A stretch of 64,000 nucleotides of DNA from Beijerinckiaceae bacterium (lineage in GTDB: Bacteria > Pseudomonadota > Alphaproteobacteria > Rhizobiales > Beijerinckiaceae), in the NCBI GenBank assembly GCA_004564215.1, contig CP024846.1, positions 372,001 to 436,000 of the forward strand, written 5' to 3'. The position numbers and the translations under genes were made by a program. This document shows, piece by piece, positions 1-7,865 of the stretch. The notes under the pieces were generated by a model that was given only the letters and a program-made list of their open reading frames with translations, ran no database searches and had not been told where the DNA came from. Every line of letters starts with the position of its first letter. Position 1 is the stretch's first letter.

Positions 1-218
1 GGATCGAGCAATCGATACAAATGCGCCACGAAATAACGCATATGGGCGTTGTCGACGGTCGCCTGCGCCTTGGCTTTCCAGGCTTGCGTCGCGGACTCAT
101 AGTCCGGAAAAATGCCAACGATGTCGATCTTCGACAAATCGCGAAATTCAGTACCGCCCAAATCCTTAAGTTCGCCACCGAAAACAAAGTGGAGAAGCTG
201 CTTATCGTTCGTGCTCAT
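1..218 (-). CDS. DUF4170 family protein, 3' end cut by window edge
   Basis: The minus strand opens with ATG at 218, preceded by a clear AGGA-type ribosome site, and reads without a stop to the window edge, giving at least 72 residues. The product starts MSTNDKQLLHFVFGGELK and contains the FVFGGELKDL and VGIFPDYESA..AWKAKAQATVDNAHMRYFVAHLYRLLDP segments that I associate with the small alphaproteobacterial DUF4170 family. The function of that family is unknown. It lies 104 bp downstream of cysQ on the same strand, a neighbourhood often found near lipopolysaccharide core genes in Rhizobiales (from memory). Confidence 0.8.
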   Translation of the reverse strand, partial: MSTNDKQLLHFVFGGELKDLGGTEFRDLSKIDIVGIFPDYESATQAWKAKAQATVDNAHMRYFVAHLYRLLD

Positions 219-322
219 GAGCTTCCTATCCGAAACATTCCTGCGAAGGCTCGTGAAACTGTCCCGTATCCTTGGCCTTTGTCGTCCCTTACGCCAAATT
301 CTGCCTCAACTTTTGCCAATTA

Positions 323-1150
323 TCACGGCCGGGCTCCGATCATCGCCTGGCGCGCCGCCGCGGTGACTTCGGCGTGGATTTGCGCCGGGGCTGCGGTGAG
401 AAGGCCGTGGCGGGTATCACGGAGATTATAGACAATCGCGCATCCATCGAGGCTTGCCAACCGTCCTCCTGCTTCATGAAGAATGAGATCGGCCGCCGCA
501 ATATCCCAATCATGCGAATTCGCCGACGCGAAACCGGCGTCCAGCGCACCTGAGGCGACATTGGCGATGCGCATCGCCAAGGATGGAATTTTAGGCTGCA
601 AATCGAACTGAAGCCCAACCTGATGAAGCCGCTCAGCTAGAAAAACCGGCGCCGCCACTTTCGCACCAGCCCCCATGGCGTCAAGTTTGGAAACCGCGAT
701 CGTTCTGCCATTGAGACGCGCGCCCTCGCCTTTGATCGCGACATAGGTTTCGCCCAGCGCCGGGGCGTGCACAATGCCGATGAGCGGACGACCGAGTTCC
801 ACCAGGGCCACCGCGACGGCCCAGCTGCGGTGCCCGGTCATGAAACCGCGCGTGCCGTCGATCGGATCGACGATGAACACCAGATCTTTCGAAAGCCGCG
901 CCGAGCTATCCTCGGTTTCCTCGGAAAGCCAGCCCGCCTCCGGGAGGAGAGCCGCCAGATGCTGCTTTAAATATTGATCGACGAGATAATCTGCTTGAGT
1001 AACAGGCGAGCCGCCTTTTTTGTGCGAAATCCCGGCGTTGGTAGCCTCGCCCGGCCGAAAATAGGCCAGCGCCAGCTCTCCGGCGCCCCGGGTAGCTTCC
1101 ACGAAGGAGGCGACAAGGCCCTCCCGATGCGAGATCGAAACCAAAGCCAT
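323..1150 (-). CDS. cysQ: 3'(2'),5'-bisphosphate nucleotidase CysQ-like, inositol monophosphatase family
   Basis: 275-residue soluble protein of the IMPase/CysQ family, a Mg-dependent phosphatase expected to hydrolyse 3'-phosphoadenosine 5'-phosphate to AMP, removing a by-product of sulfate assimilation. The family metal-binding signature DPIDGTRGF is intact at about residues 95-103, with the upstream WLSEE motif supplying another acidic ligand. The C-terminal half has the NSHDWDIAAADLIL stretch corresponding to the second IMPase signature (WDxAAxxLI). Length is normal. Substrate preference (PAP versus inositol phosphates) cannot be read from sequence; CysQ is the usual call for this alphaproteobacterial form next to DUF4170. 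Confidence 0.88.
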   Translation of the reverse strand: MALVSISHREGLVASFVEATRGAGELALAYFRPGEATNAGISHKKGGSPVTQADYLVDQYLKQHLAALLPEAGWLSEETEDSSARLSKDLVFIVDPIDGTRGFMTGHRSWAVAVALVELGRPLIGIVHAPALGETYVAIKGEGARLNGRTIAVSKLDAMGAGAKVAAPVFLAERLHQVGLQFDLQPKIPSLAMRIANVASGALDAGFASANSHDWDIAAADLILHEAGGRLASLDGCAIVYNLRDTRHGLLTAAPAQIHAEVTAAARQAMIGARP

Positions 1151-1375
1151 TTGCCAGAAATGAGGACAGGTTCTCCCGCTTATCCTGCTGCAGTGCGGGA
1201 AACAAGCATTTCCAAGGCGTGCCCTCTTTCGCCGTTCTTGAATTCTCGACCCGACAAGCGTTGCAAAAATATCGACGAAAACTGGTTTACTCTTGATTCA
1301 CCTAAGAATTTAGCGATTTGGATCCGCTCCCAACCCAAACTCGTCTTTTCATGAAGTCAGAGGTCAATCGCTCAA

Positions 1376-1858
1376 ATGCAAACGGCACAACTCCCCTTCG
1401 GCCAAGTCTTCGCGGCACAGCTTGCCGAGGATGCGCGCGCGGATGGCGGACGGCGCATGATTCTCCTTGGACCGCGCTACGTCACGATCAAGCGGCGCCT
1501 CCAAGGAGTGAAAATGCATCTCCGTGTGCCGGTCCAGAACTATCTGGGGGTTGTTCTCTCCTGCGAAAAACGGGGCGACCGGGCGTTCTTTCGCGTGCAT
1601 CTTTCGCATTGCGATCCCGAACTCTGCGTGACATTGCGCGAGTCGAGCGATCAAAGCGACAGCATCGAGGCATGGCACCATTGGGCGGCGTTCTTCACCA
1701 TGCCCGCCCTTGTCGAAAGCGGCCGCCGCCGGTGGGAAGTTTTGACATTCTGCCCCCGCGCCCCCGCCGGTTCCATGCCGGCCCTTCCGCCTGTCCGGCG
1801 CCCCGGCAGGACACGGCGGCGAACGCTGCTTCGAAACAGAGGACGGTGCCGGCGATAA
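1376..1858 (+). CDS. DUF6101-like conserved protein
   Basis: 160-residue basic protein. Residues 20-60 contain DARADGGRRMILLGPRYVTIKRR followed by GVKMHLRVPVQNYLGVVLSC, a pattern I associate with the alphaproteobacterial DUF6101 family, including the Arg-rich C-terminus (RRPGRTRRRTLLRNRGRCRR). No catalytic motif, signal peptide or membrane segment is visible. The gene stands alone, divergent from cysQ. Function unknown; the family assignment is from recalled sequence pattern, and the last 25 residues might be in a shifted frame relative to relatives. Confidence 0.6.
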   Translation: MQTAQLPFGQVFAAQLAEDARADGGRRMILLGPRYVTIKRRLQGVKMHLRVPVQNYLGVVLSCEKRGDRAFFRVHLSHCDPELCVTLRESSDQSDSIEAWHHWAAFFTMPALVESGRRRWEVLTFCPRAPAGSMPALPPVRRPGRTRRRTLLRNRGRCRR

Positions 1859-1998
1859 GCCTAGACTAATCGGGGCGGCAGTACTGATGGCCACGAATGA
1901 TTCGACAGCAATGAATCAAAATGGGCCGGCAAATAAGACGGGTGCGTCTTCGTTGAAGTCACACTCCAGGTAGTTCAATTCCAAACGGCGGAAAGACT

Positions 1999-2262
1999 AT
2001 GGACCTTGCACTTGATCCGCTGGTGGCGGCTGGCGTTTTAGGCTGCACCGCCGTCACCGACGCGGCCTATGTTCTTTTCACGGCGGCGGTCTTGGCACGG
2101 CGGCGGGTCTGGGCCGCGAACTGGAGCGCCATCTGGTATCTCCTGTCCGCCTTTGCGGTGATCAGCTATACCCACAATGCGATCTACGTGCTGTTTGCCG
2201 CCGCTGGTTCATGGCTGGGGGCCTTCGCCTCGGTGAGCTGGCTGGGGCGAAAGACTTCTTGA
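1999..2262 (+). CDS. Small integral membrane protein
   Basis: 87 residues, almost all hydrophobic, with probable helices at about 5-32, 42-58 and 60-80. Begins MDLALDPLVAAGVLGCTAVTDAAY and ends with a short basic tail. ATG is preceded by GGCGGAAAG. Codon use resembles the neighbouring core genes, and similar short proteins occur in related Rhizobiales by my recollection, but no function is known. A holin-like or transporter-subunit role would be speculation. Confidence 0.6.
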   Translation: MDLALDPLVAAGVLGCTAVTDAAYVLFTAAVLARRRVWAANWSAIWYLLSAFAVISYTHNAIYVLFAAAGSWLGAFASVSWLGRKTS

Positions 2263-2853
2263 CAGGAACGCGGGCACTGCTCAGCTTCCCCTTCCGGTGT
2301 TGCCGCAATCCCACACTTCGTCTTTCCTTCCTGGCCCGTGCGATATTGTCGCAGTTTCGACGCAATGCGGCGACGATTATGTGGGGCGCGGCAAAGTCCC
2401 CCCTTTGTTGACGCGCAACAAGCTTCAGGCAACCGGGTTAAGCAATGATCCATTCATCGCGCCGGGATCGCAGGGCGAAGGCAATTGCGGAAGTGTTGGC
2501 GATGATTGCCGGCGCTCAGCCAGAACGAATTCCATGTCCGCCGCGTACGCTCTACAAGAGCGGCCAATGGCTGAAGGAGAGCGCCACAAGATTTAGCGCA
2601 AACTTGGACGCCGATCAGGCTGCACAAATTAAAAGAGGCAATTAATACGCTGCCTCTTCTTCTCCACCTCCGTATAGCGCCCCTCCATCCAAGCGCTGAG
2701 GTGGCGAATAGGCCGCGACAAAAGCCGCGGCAAATTATTCACGTCGGTCAAACCCCATTGACTTGGCAGTCCCAACCGATGAGCGTCGGTGTCGTCGAGC
2801 GTTCAGATAGCTTCTGTACGATCAGCTCAAGTCCAAAACCTTCTGTGAGACTC
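2263..2853. other. About 590 bp without a well supported gene
   Basis: Several short open frames exist on both strands but none has a convincing combination of ribosome site, coding bias and recognisable protein. The right part (2629-2855, minus strand) contains a possible frame-broken small gene described separately. No tRNA, strong terminator or repeat was recognised. Confidence 0.4.
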
Positions 2854-2855
2854 AT
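2629..2855 (-). pseudogene. Possible small frameshifted gene
   Basis: On the minus strand, ATG at 2855 with GAGGG eight bases upstream starts a 35-codon frame (MSLTEGFGLELIVQKLSER...) ending at TGA 2748-2750. An overlapping neighbouring frame, open from about 2800 to TAA at 2629, reads LDDTDAHRLGLPSQWGLTDV then ...RPIRHLSAWMEGRYTEVEKKRQ, which looks protein-like and has no start codon of its own. Together they resemble one small protein split by a one-base shift, or simply two chance frames. No family recognised. Confidence 0.22.
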
Positions 2856-3015
2856 GCTGAACGCCCTCGTTTTTTTGGTGCTGACGCTCGCGATTGCGGT
2901 GGTTGTCTTTGGCCGCCTAGGCAAGCTTCTGGTATTCGACTTTCGCTTGACCGTCCTTTCCGTGGTCCTCGGACTGCTAGCATTGCTGTATGTATATTGG
3001 AAATCGCGGCCTTGA
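2854..3015 (+). CDS. Possible 53-residue membrane peptide
   Basis: A short frame starting MLNALVFLVLTLAIAVVVFG encodes two hydrophobic segments (about residues 2-19 and 27-48) separated by a short polar loop and ending in a basic tail, the shape of a two-helix membrane peptide. The open frame extends upstream to 2701 but that part is not protein-like. It overlaps head-to-head with the broken minus-strand frame ending at 2855, so at most one of the two is likely expressed. No family recognised. Confidence 0.3.
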   Translation: MLNALVFLVLTLAIAVVVFGRLGKLLVFDFRLTVLSVVLGLLALLYVYWKSRP

Positions 3016-3088
3016 GCCGCCGCGCTTCGGCTGCCTCTTCTTTCACGGGCGATTTAGATGATCGGCATCTCCCTCGGGGCCAGCGGCG

Positions 3089-3931
3089 TCATTTTGATAG
3101 AATTTCAAAACCTTGCTCGGTAAAGATCTTTGTCGCCGCCTGGGACGACAAATAGGCCAGGAAATTCACCGCATCGGGGTTTTTCGACGTTTCTACAATG
3201 GCTGCCGGATAGATGATCGGGCTGTGGCTCGAGGCCGGAAAGATACCGATGAGTTTCACCTTCGGTTCCGCCTTGGCATCGGTTTTATAGACAATTCCGA
3301 ATTTTGCTTCGCCGCGGGCCACAAGATTTAATGCGCTTCTGATGTTGTCGGCCTGAGCGAGCTTGGGTTCCACGCTCTCGAAAACCCCCAGCTTCTCTAA
3401 GGCTTCCTTGGCATAAATGCCGCCCGGACAGGAAGCGATGGTGCAAACCGCTATTTTGCCATCGCCGGTCGCGCCGGCAAGATCGAAACCTTGCGCAATT
3501 TTGAGGGTGCTGTTGGCGTCGGCAGGTTCGATCAGAACCAGCTGATTGCCTAGAAGATTGCGGCGCGTCGCTTTTCGGATGAGCTTATTTTTTTCCAGAT
3601 AGTCCATCCACTGGAGATCGGCTGAAATGAAGATATCGGCCGGCGCACCTTGCTCGATTTGTTTTGCGAGCACGGCAGAGGAGGCATAAGCGATCGACAC
3701 CGTCTTGCCGCTGTCGGCTTTCCAAGCGGCGGCGGCCGAATCCAGCGCTGTTTTCATACTGGCGGCTGCGAAAATCATGGGGCCCGCCGCATTGGACGAC
3801 GCGCCTTGAGGCTTGGCGGCTTCCACGGCAACACCGGCCCGCGGAGCGGCTATTGCCGCAATTGCCAAACCGAACAGCAGAGCAACCATTCCGCGGCGCG
3901 TGGCCGCCCTCATCCATCTCGCCTTGTGCAT
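3089..3931 (-). CDS. modA: Molybdate-type ABC transporter substrate-binding protein, orphan
   Basis: 280 residues: an N-terminal Arg-rich signal peptide (hydrophobic core about 15-30, AxA-like cleavage region near 36), then a ModA-like periplasmic binding fold. Diagnostic pieces are FAAASMKTALD (54-64), the YASSAVLAKQIEQGAPADIF stretch (82-101) followed by ISADLQWMDYL, and the C-terminal PAAIVETSKNPDAVNFLAYL region. It would bind molybdate or tungstate for import. No modB or modC lies beside it, so it must use a remote permease or have another role. The segment where ModA proteins usually read GDPxxVPAG instead has cysteines at 163 and 168 (CTIASCPGG). ATG has GGGAAG upstream. Confidence 0.88.
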   Translation of the reverse strand: MHKARWMRAATRRGMVALLFGLAIAAIAAPRAGVAVEAAKPQGASSNAAGPMIFAAASMKTALDSAAAAWKADSGKTVSIAYASSAVLAKQIEQGAPADIFISADLQWMDYLEKNKLIRKATRRNLLGNQLVLIEPADANSTLKIAQGFDLAGATGDGKIAVCTIASCPGGIYAKEALEKLGVFESVEPKLAQADNIRSALNLVARGEAKFGIVYKTDAKAEPKVKLIGIFPASSHSPIIYPAAIVETSKNPDAVNFLAYLSSQAATKIFTEQGFEILSK

Positions 3932-4211
3932 TTAAGAACTTCCCGTGTTTGGTCTTTATGAAGTCGAAATCCGTTAGGCAAAGCCACCAAAACAAGGAGG
4001 AACGAGCGGCCGCCGTGTTGGAAATGTCGTCGCCTCAAAATTTTCGAGGACCAATCTAATAGTACGTCATATATTTAATTCATACAACCGAAAGCAGTTG
4101 AATTTCGTGAAAATCTGCCAGTCTTTCCGGCCGCTGACCTCTCAGGATTTTAAGGTGATGTGAACCGGTTTTGGGCGCCGGCCTGAAGAAGACGATCTGG
4201 TCATTGGCTTG

Positions 4212-4326
4212 GATCACGATGATTTTGGATTGACTCAATCCAAAATCATGAACGTGAATCGATTCCAAAAGTTTAGAGCGGGATGCTGTCGGAAAACCGG
4301 TTTTCGCTTTTCCTCATGCCGCTCTA
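4212..4326. repeat. Palindromic dispersed repeat A, copy 1
   Basis: About 115 bp that recur at 48508-48622 with roughly six substitutions and one indel. The left part is a near-perfect hairpin with 15-bp arms and one-base loop (ATGATTTTGGATTGA / TCAATCCAAAATCAT). The right part is a second inverted repeat bounded by TTTAGAGCGG and CCGCTCTAAA with an inner GGAAAACCGGTTTTC palindrome. It lies in the gene-poor interval between modA and the flagellar tail. Layout resembles intergenic palindromic repeats of Rhizobiales. Confidence 0.9.
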
Positions 4327-4555
4327 AAAGCCACCAGACCAGAGTTTTGGAAACGTGCTGGTGGCAACGCGTTTCAAGCGGGCCACCATGAACTCTCAAC
4401 TACAACAATCCCGCAGCGGAAAGACTGTGGACGCGGAATGGTCTTTCGCGACGGCGCCAGGATGCCCTAGGGAAAATACGTCTGTTGGGCTCACTCGCTC
4501 CTGGAGGATTTCGTTCCCAGCAAAGCATTTTTATTGCCGATCGCAGATCCGCCTG
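4327..4555. other. Spacer between two repeat elements
   Basis: About 230 bp between repeat A copy 1 and repeat B copy 1. Open frames here run into the repeats and look non-coding. No gene, promoter or RNA recognised. Confidence 0.4.
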
Positions 4556-4670
4556 GAGCGCTTCCCGATCAGATGGAATCATCTGATCGAAAAGGAAACG
4601 CTCAAGTTCAACGAGTTGGAGCATGTTCTAATCGAAAAAGTCGGTCAACTTTTTCGGAACATGCTCTAGA
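4556..4670. repeat. Palindromic dispersed repeat B, copy 1
   Basis: About 115 bp repeated at 35489-35603 at roughly 93% identity. Contains GATCAGATG-GAAT-CATCTGATC (9-bp arms, 4-base loop) and a larger stem with outer arms GAGCATGTTC / GAACATGCTC and inner arms CGAAAAAGT / ACTTTTTCG. Its right end, read on the minus strand, begins TAGAGC, and that TAG is the stop codon of the gene at 4666-5205. Confidence 0.9.
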
Positions 4671-5205
4671 ACCCCGTTTGCGTTATCTCCGGCACCACCA
4701 GTCCCTTGGTGGTCACGACAACCCACCTGTCACCATGCCGTTCAATGGCAAGGATCCGCACGGCGTCAGGTAGCATGCTGCCCCGCCTTACAACGTGAAG
4801 GCCTCGAGTACCTTGCAGGAGCGCCGCACCCTTGTGGACAAATCGTACGACATATTTTCCTGCGGCCCCCCGCGACTTTCCACGGCCGTCCTCAACTGTA
4901 GGTACAGCCCGCGCCCCGCCGAGGCCGCCGCGATGAATTGAACCCGTCACGCATTCAGCGAGGCGGCAATTCTCCGTGGCGGCGATCGCTCTAGGATGGG
5001 GCCTGTTATGCGCCTTCTGTCCAAAACTTTCCGGATTGACGCGTTCATCAAGCTTCAACGGATGCTGGACCTGGCTGATCATAAGACCTGCGAAAACAGC
5101 CGAGCCGACGGCGGCGCCAACGCCAATGGCAGCCAATGCTCGATCGGCCACGACCGCAAGCACCTTTCCTGGATAAATGTTCAAGCCGTCGAATAGAAGC
5201 CTCAC
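4666..5205 (-). CDS. Membrane-anchored hypothetical protein at the end of the flagellar cluster
   Basis: 179 residues from a GTG at 5205 that has AAGGA 11 bases upstream; the frame stays open to 5343 but the extra N-terminus looks unnatural. One membrane helix near residues 15-38 (KVLAVVADRALAAIGVGAAV...), then a likely periplasmic domain with a Gly/Arg-rich middle and a C-terminal RILAIERHGDRWVVVTTKGL strand pattern. It is the last gene of the minus-strand flagellar run. The stop codon is contributed by repeat B. A second short frame (5207-5317, ending DEKRMA) overlaps the start and could be a tiny upstream gene. No family recognised. Confidence 0.5.
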   Translation of the reverse strand: MRLLFDGLNIYPGKVLAVVADRALAAIGVGAAVGSAVFAGLMISQVQHPLKLDERVNPESFGQKAHNRPHPRAIAATENCRLAECVTGSIHRGGLGGARAVPTVEDGRGKSRGAAGKYVVRFVHKGAALLQGTRGLHVVRRGSMLPDAVRILAIERHGDRWVVVTTKGLVVPEITQTGF

Positions 5206-5354
5206 CTTAGGCCATCCTTTTCTCGTCCTGATGAGGCATGATGCGGTAAAGCGCTCTTGCAGCGCCTCTTTCCTGCTTCTGCCGATGATACAACGGACCG
5301 TCGGCATCGCAGCGCATTGCCAATTCCGAGCCCTTGCTCCCATGCGCGAGAGCC

Positions 5355-5783
5355 CTAGGCAATGAACTCTTGCGCGTCTTCAAGCGATGGGAAATGGCGG
5401 CGGCCAAGCATCGTCTCTATTTCGACGCTGCCATCCATGAAAAGCACGTAAGCCCGGTCCTTCAGCCAGCCCCGTTCAACAATTTTTCTTTGCTGCGAAC
5501 CGGACGGACCAGGGTTCGCGCGGGAAGGCGCGTTCGCGCGCTCAAGCACCGAAGCGAAGAACCTCTGCAACGCCCCAAAACCCGTCTGCAATGCGCCGAG
5601 AATTGCTATCCCAAATCCGCTGAGAATGGTGCACATGGCGATGCTTGGAACATTGACAAATGCACCGCTCGATCTGCCGGTGATACTTAACAGAAGTTCG
5701 CTTATCTGGGGTGCCGAGAATAAGAGCGCCCATCCCATCGCCACGATCATAAAGCCGGACCAGGTCAATCTGTCAAAAGTCAT
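5355..5783 (-). CDS. Two-helix membrane protein in the flagellar cluster
   Basis: 142 residues from ATG 5783, chosen over ATG 5795 because the GGAG inside the first codons sits seven bases before the second ATG. Helices at about 8-28 and 44-66, then a basic linker and a compact C-terminal domain (VERGWLKDRAYVLFMDGSV...) ending RRHFPSLEDAQEFIA. Same strand as, and 137 bp after, the FliL-like gene, so probably cotranscribed with flagellar genes. Function unknown. Confidence 0.6.
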   Translation of the reverse strand: MTFDRLTWSGFMIVAMGWALLFSAPQISELLLSITGRSSGAFVNVPSIAMCTILSGFGIAILGALQTGFGALQRFFASVLERANAPSRANPGPSGSQQRKIVERGWLKDRAYVLFMDGSVEIETMLGRRHFPSLEDAQEFIA

Positions 5784-5920
5784 CGAAAGCTCCATTGTTG
5801 GATTTAATTGCTAGAAAACCTTTTTCATCTCCAAACTCCGGCTTCACTCCCTGCGAGGCATCCGAAATTGCCGTAACCATCCCCTCGCTCCAGCGCTTGA
5901 CCCTTGAGCACTTGCGCGCC

Positions 5921-6370
5921 TTACTTTGAGATTTCGCGCTTGGCTACATAGGTGAACTCTTCAACCAACAGGTCCTTGACGACCTCTCCGCCGAGACGCT
6001 GATTGATTTTTTTCACAAGTGACTTTGTCAGGCCTTGAAGATCGTATTTCTCGAGATGATTGAAGTTCAAATCTGTGGAATAGAGCGTGCGAAACGCCTC
6101 GTCGGTTATGAAACTGTCCGGAGGCACGGACAACGCCCGCAGGGCGCTAGGATCGGCAAGATAGGTAAATTGCGCGACGATATATCCCTCCAGAGTTCCA
6201 TTCGCGATTATTGGGACATTAATTGGAACCATTTTTTTATGCTCGAGATCCGTGGTTACTTTGTTGGGCGTCACCGGTTCGCCGTTCGTTGTTTTCAACA
6301 TCACGGTCACATAGCTCGACGCCAGGGTCACAAGCATGATCCATAGGCACCCGCCTATTAACCGCTTCAT
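5921..6370 (-). CDS. FliL-like membrane-anchored flagellar-cluster protein
   Basis: 149 residues with an uncleaved N-terminal helix (about 4-24) and a periplasmic domain. The C-terminal pattern LTKSLVKKINQRLGGEVVKD then LLVEEFTYVAKREI resembles the end of FliL, where a helix is followed by a beta strand that includes the final residues. FliL-type proteins bind the stator/basal body at the inner membrane. The similarity is topological and local, so the name is tentative. The start codon overlaps the stop of the FlgN-like gene by four bases, implying translational coupling. Confidence 0.55.
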   Translation of the reverse strand: MKRLIGGCLWIMLVTLASSYVTVMLKTTNGEPVTPNKVTTDLEHKKMVPINVPIIANGTLEGYIVAQFTYLADPSALRALSVPPDSFITDEAFRTLYSTDLNFNHLEKYDLQGLTKSLVKKINQRLGGEVVKDLLVEEFTYVAKREISK

Positions 6371-6861
6371 CGCGTCTTTCCGTGCGCGCCAAGTTCTGCC
6401 GTATAAGTTCCGTCGGATTCATGCTCTTGGATCGCCCGAGCAATGATCGTCGCGACCGCTGCGCTGGCCGACATATGCATCTGGAGAACCCTGAGATTCT
6501 TCTGTAACTTCAGACGCAAGTCTCCCAATCGCGTCTTCGCGTCAAAGCCCAGGGCTGCGAGATCGAGCCCCCGCATTGCAGCCATTGTCCGGCTGAGTTC
6601 GAGCAATCCTTGGCTTTTCTTATGATTGAATTCCGTGAGCGCGATCGACTGATGCTGCCCCAGCAATTCGGTTTCAAGCTCGAGGATCCGCTCAAGCCGC
6701 TCAACTGTATCGACGAATGAAGCGAAGACCGCCGATGCCTCAGCAACCCGTTCGTTCCCACCTGGACATTGAACGGCCGACAGAAGAAATGCGCGACTCT
6801 CGACTCTAACGGAATCGGGCGTTTGGCTTTCAAGTCGAGGCGTAGCCTTGTCGAACATCAA
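6367..6861 (-). CDS. FlgN-like flagellar chaperone
   Basis: 164 residues, predicted nearly all helical, with FVDTVERLERILELETELLG (about 48-67) followed by NHKKSQGLLELSRTMAAMRG. This long-helix layout with a KSQGLLEL motif is typical of the alphaproteobacterial FlgN-like proteins, cytosolic chaperones for FlgK and FlgL. Both clients are encoded in the same cluster. Starts three bases after the rod-binding gene ends and overlaps the FliL-like gene by four bases. Family call is by pattern, not strong motif. Confidence 0.6.
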   Translation of the reverse strand: MMFDKATPRLESQTPDSVRVESRAFLLSAVQCPGGNERVAEASAVFASFVDTVERLERILELETELLGQHQSIALTEFNHKKSQGLLELSRTMAAMRGLDLAALGFDAKTRLGDLRLKLQKNLRVLQMHMSASAAVATIIARAIQEHESDGTYTAELGAHGKTR

Positions 6862-6864
6862 AAT

Positions 6865-7317
6865 TCACAATCGATGTTTGATTGCGTTTTGACTTCGCTC
6901 GGTGTCGAATCTGACAGGGGTGCTCCCGAGATTGATGTTTTTCCCAATTTGCGTCGCCAATTGATCGGCCAACATGGACCTCCAAATATCGCCCGCGGTG
7001 CCCTCACCGAATGACTCCTTTGGAAGCATGCTTTCCAAGAGGTTCTTCAACACAAGCTGTTCCAAGCCCTTATAGGCTTTTGTCCGAGCATCGACCTGAG
7101 GCAGCACCGCGCCGGGCTTGGCGCCACCTGATTCCAATGCCTTTGTCAAAGCGGCGCGACCGGCATCCGCGTTGCTGAGCACCCTATCAAATTCCCCTTG
7201 GAAGGATGGACTGGCAGCTGCGGCGCGCAAGAGCCTTTCCGCCGCGGCCTGCGAATTCACAGGGTCGGCCGCCCTTGCCACGTCAAGCACAATGTCTGAA
7301 ACCGGGTTGATCGACAC
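6865..7317 (-). CDS. flgJ: Rod-binding protein, FlgJ N-terminal type
   Basis: 150 residues. The C-terminal half has the rod-binding signature: LEQLVLKNLLESMLPKESFG followed by GTAGDIWRSMLADQLATQIGK. No muramidase domain follows, as is normal in alphaproteobacteria, where the single-domain protein works with a separate lytic enzyme to let the rod cross the peptidoglycan. Exported through the flagellar apparatus without a signal peptide. Same strand and close spacing with the flagellar genes on either side. Confidence 0.8.
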   Translation of the reverse strand: MSINPVSDIVLDVARAADPVNSQAAAERLLRAAAASPSFQGEFDRVLSNADAGRAALTKALESGGAKPGAVLPQVDARTKAYKGLEQLVLKNLLESMLPKESFGEGTAGDIWRSMLADQLATQIGKNINLGSTPVRFDTERSQNAIKHRL

Positions 7318-7350
7318 CAGCTCATCTCCGACGTTCAGGTTTCACGCCTG

Positions 7351-7767
7351 TCAGTTTGGCTCGCCGAGCTTGCGGGAAGCTGATGATCCATGCCTCAAAG
7401 CCGCTTCGATGGCCTCGGTCAGCCGATTTGCCTCCGCCGTCTTTCGAGCTGCATGTTCGCAAGCGGCAACAATGCGCTCGGCGCAACGCAGGCGCCCTCG
7501 TTCTTCTCGAAACTGGACCCTTTGCGTTTCTATCTTGCTAGCAATTGCTGACTTCGCCTCGGCCAACGCCTGCAACCGGCACATCATGGCAGCCGCAAAG
7601 AGCCCCGTAAAAGCGGACTCTCCATCCATGAAGCGGATCAAGTCCCGATGCCGATCCCCCACAGCCGCCGCTTGCGCTTCGAGATCGACCAGATTCCACG
7701 CGGCAAGCCGGTCGAGTTGAAACTGTACAGCCAAGATGCGGCGCGCCGTCCGAAGCCTCTCATTCAT
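7351..7767 (-). CDS. FliJ-like coiled-coil flagellar protein
   Basis: 138 residues from ATG 7767 (AAGGCGAAG upstream; the longer start at 7836 has no support). The whole protein is Ala/Arg/Glu-rich helix, beginning MNERLRTARRILAVQFQLDR and ending in a coiled coil with ERIVAACEHAARKTAEANRL. Size, helical content and position next to fliR suggest a FliJ-type export-apparatus cofactor that works between the ATPase FliI and FlhA. fliI is not in the window. Sequence conservation in FliJ is poor, so the assignment is an inference from shape and context. Confidence 0.5.
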   Translation of the reverse strand: MNERLRTARRILAVQFQLDRLAAWNLVDLEAQAAAVGDRHRDLIRFMDGESAFTGLFAAAMMCRLQALAEAKSAIASKIETQRVQFREERGRLRCAERIVAACEHAARKTAEANRLTEAIEAALRHGSSASRKLGEPN

Positions 7768-7865
7768 CGGCTTCGCCTTGTGGAACCTCGCAGACAGGCT
7801 GGGCACGCGCTCGCACTCCGCCACGTTCAAAGCCACCGTCCCCGTATGAGCGACAGAGCATCTTC

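Noticed and set aside
4050..4085. AT-rich CGTCATATATTTAATT upstream of modA as a ModE-type site
   Set aside because: Only one half-site-like piece is visible and the inverted partner is missing.
4355..4669. 104-codon plus-strand open frame
   Set aside because: Its second half is simply the translation of repeat B copy 1 and the first half has no coding character.
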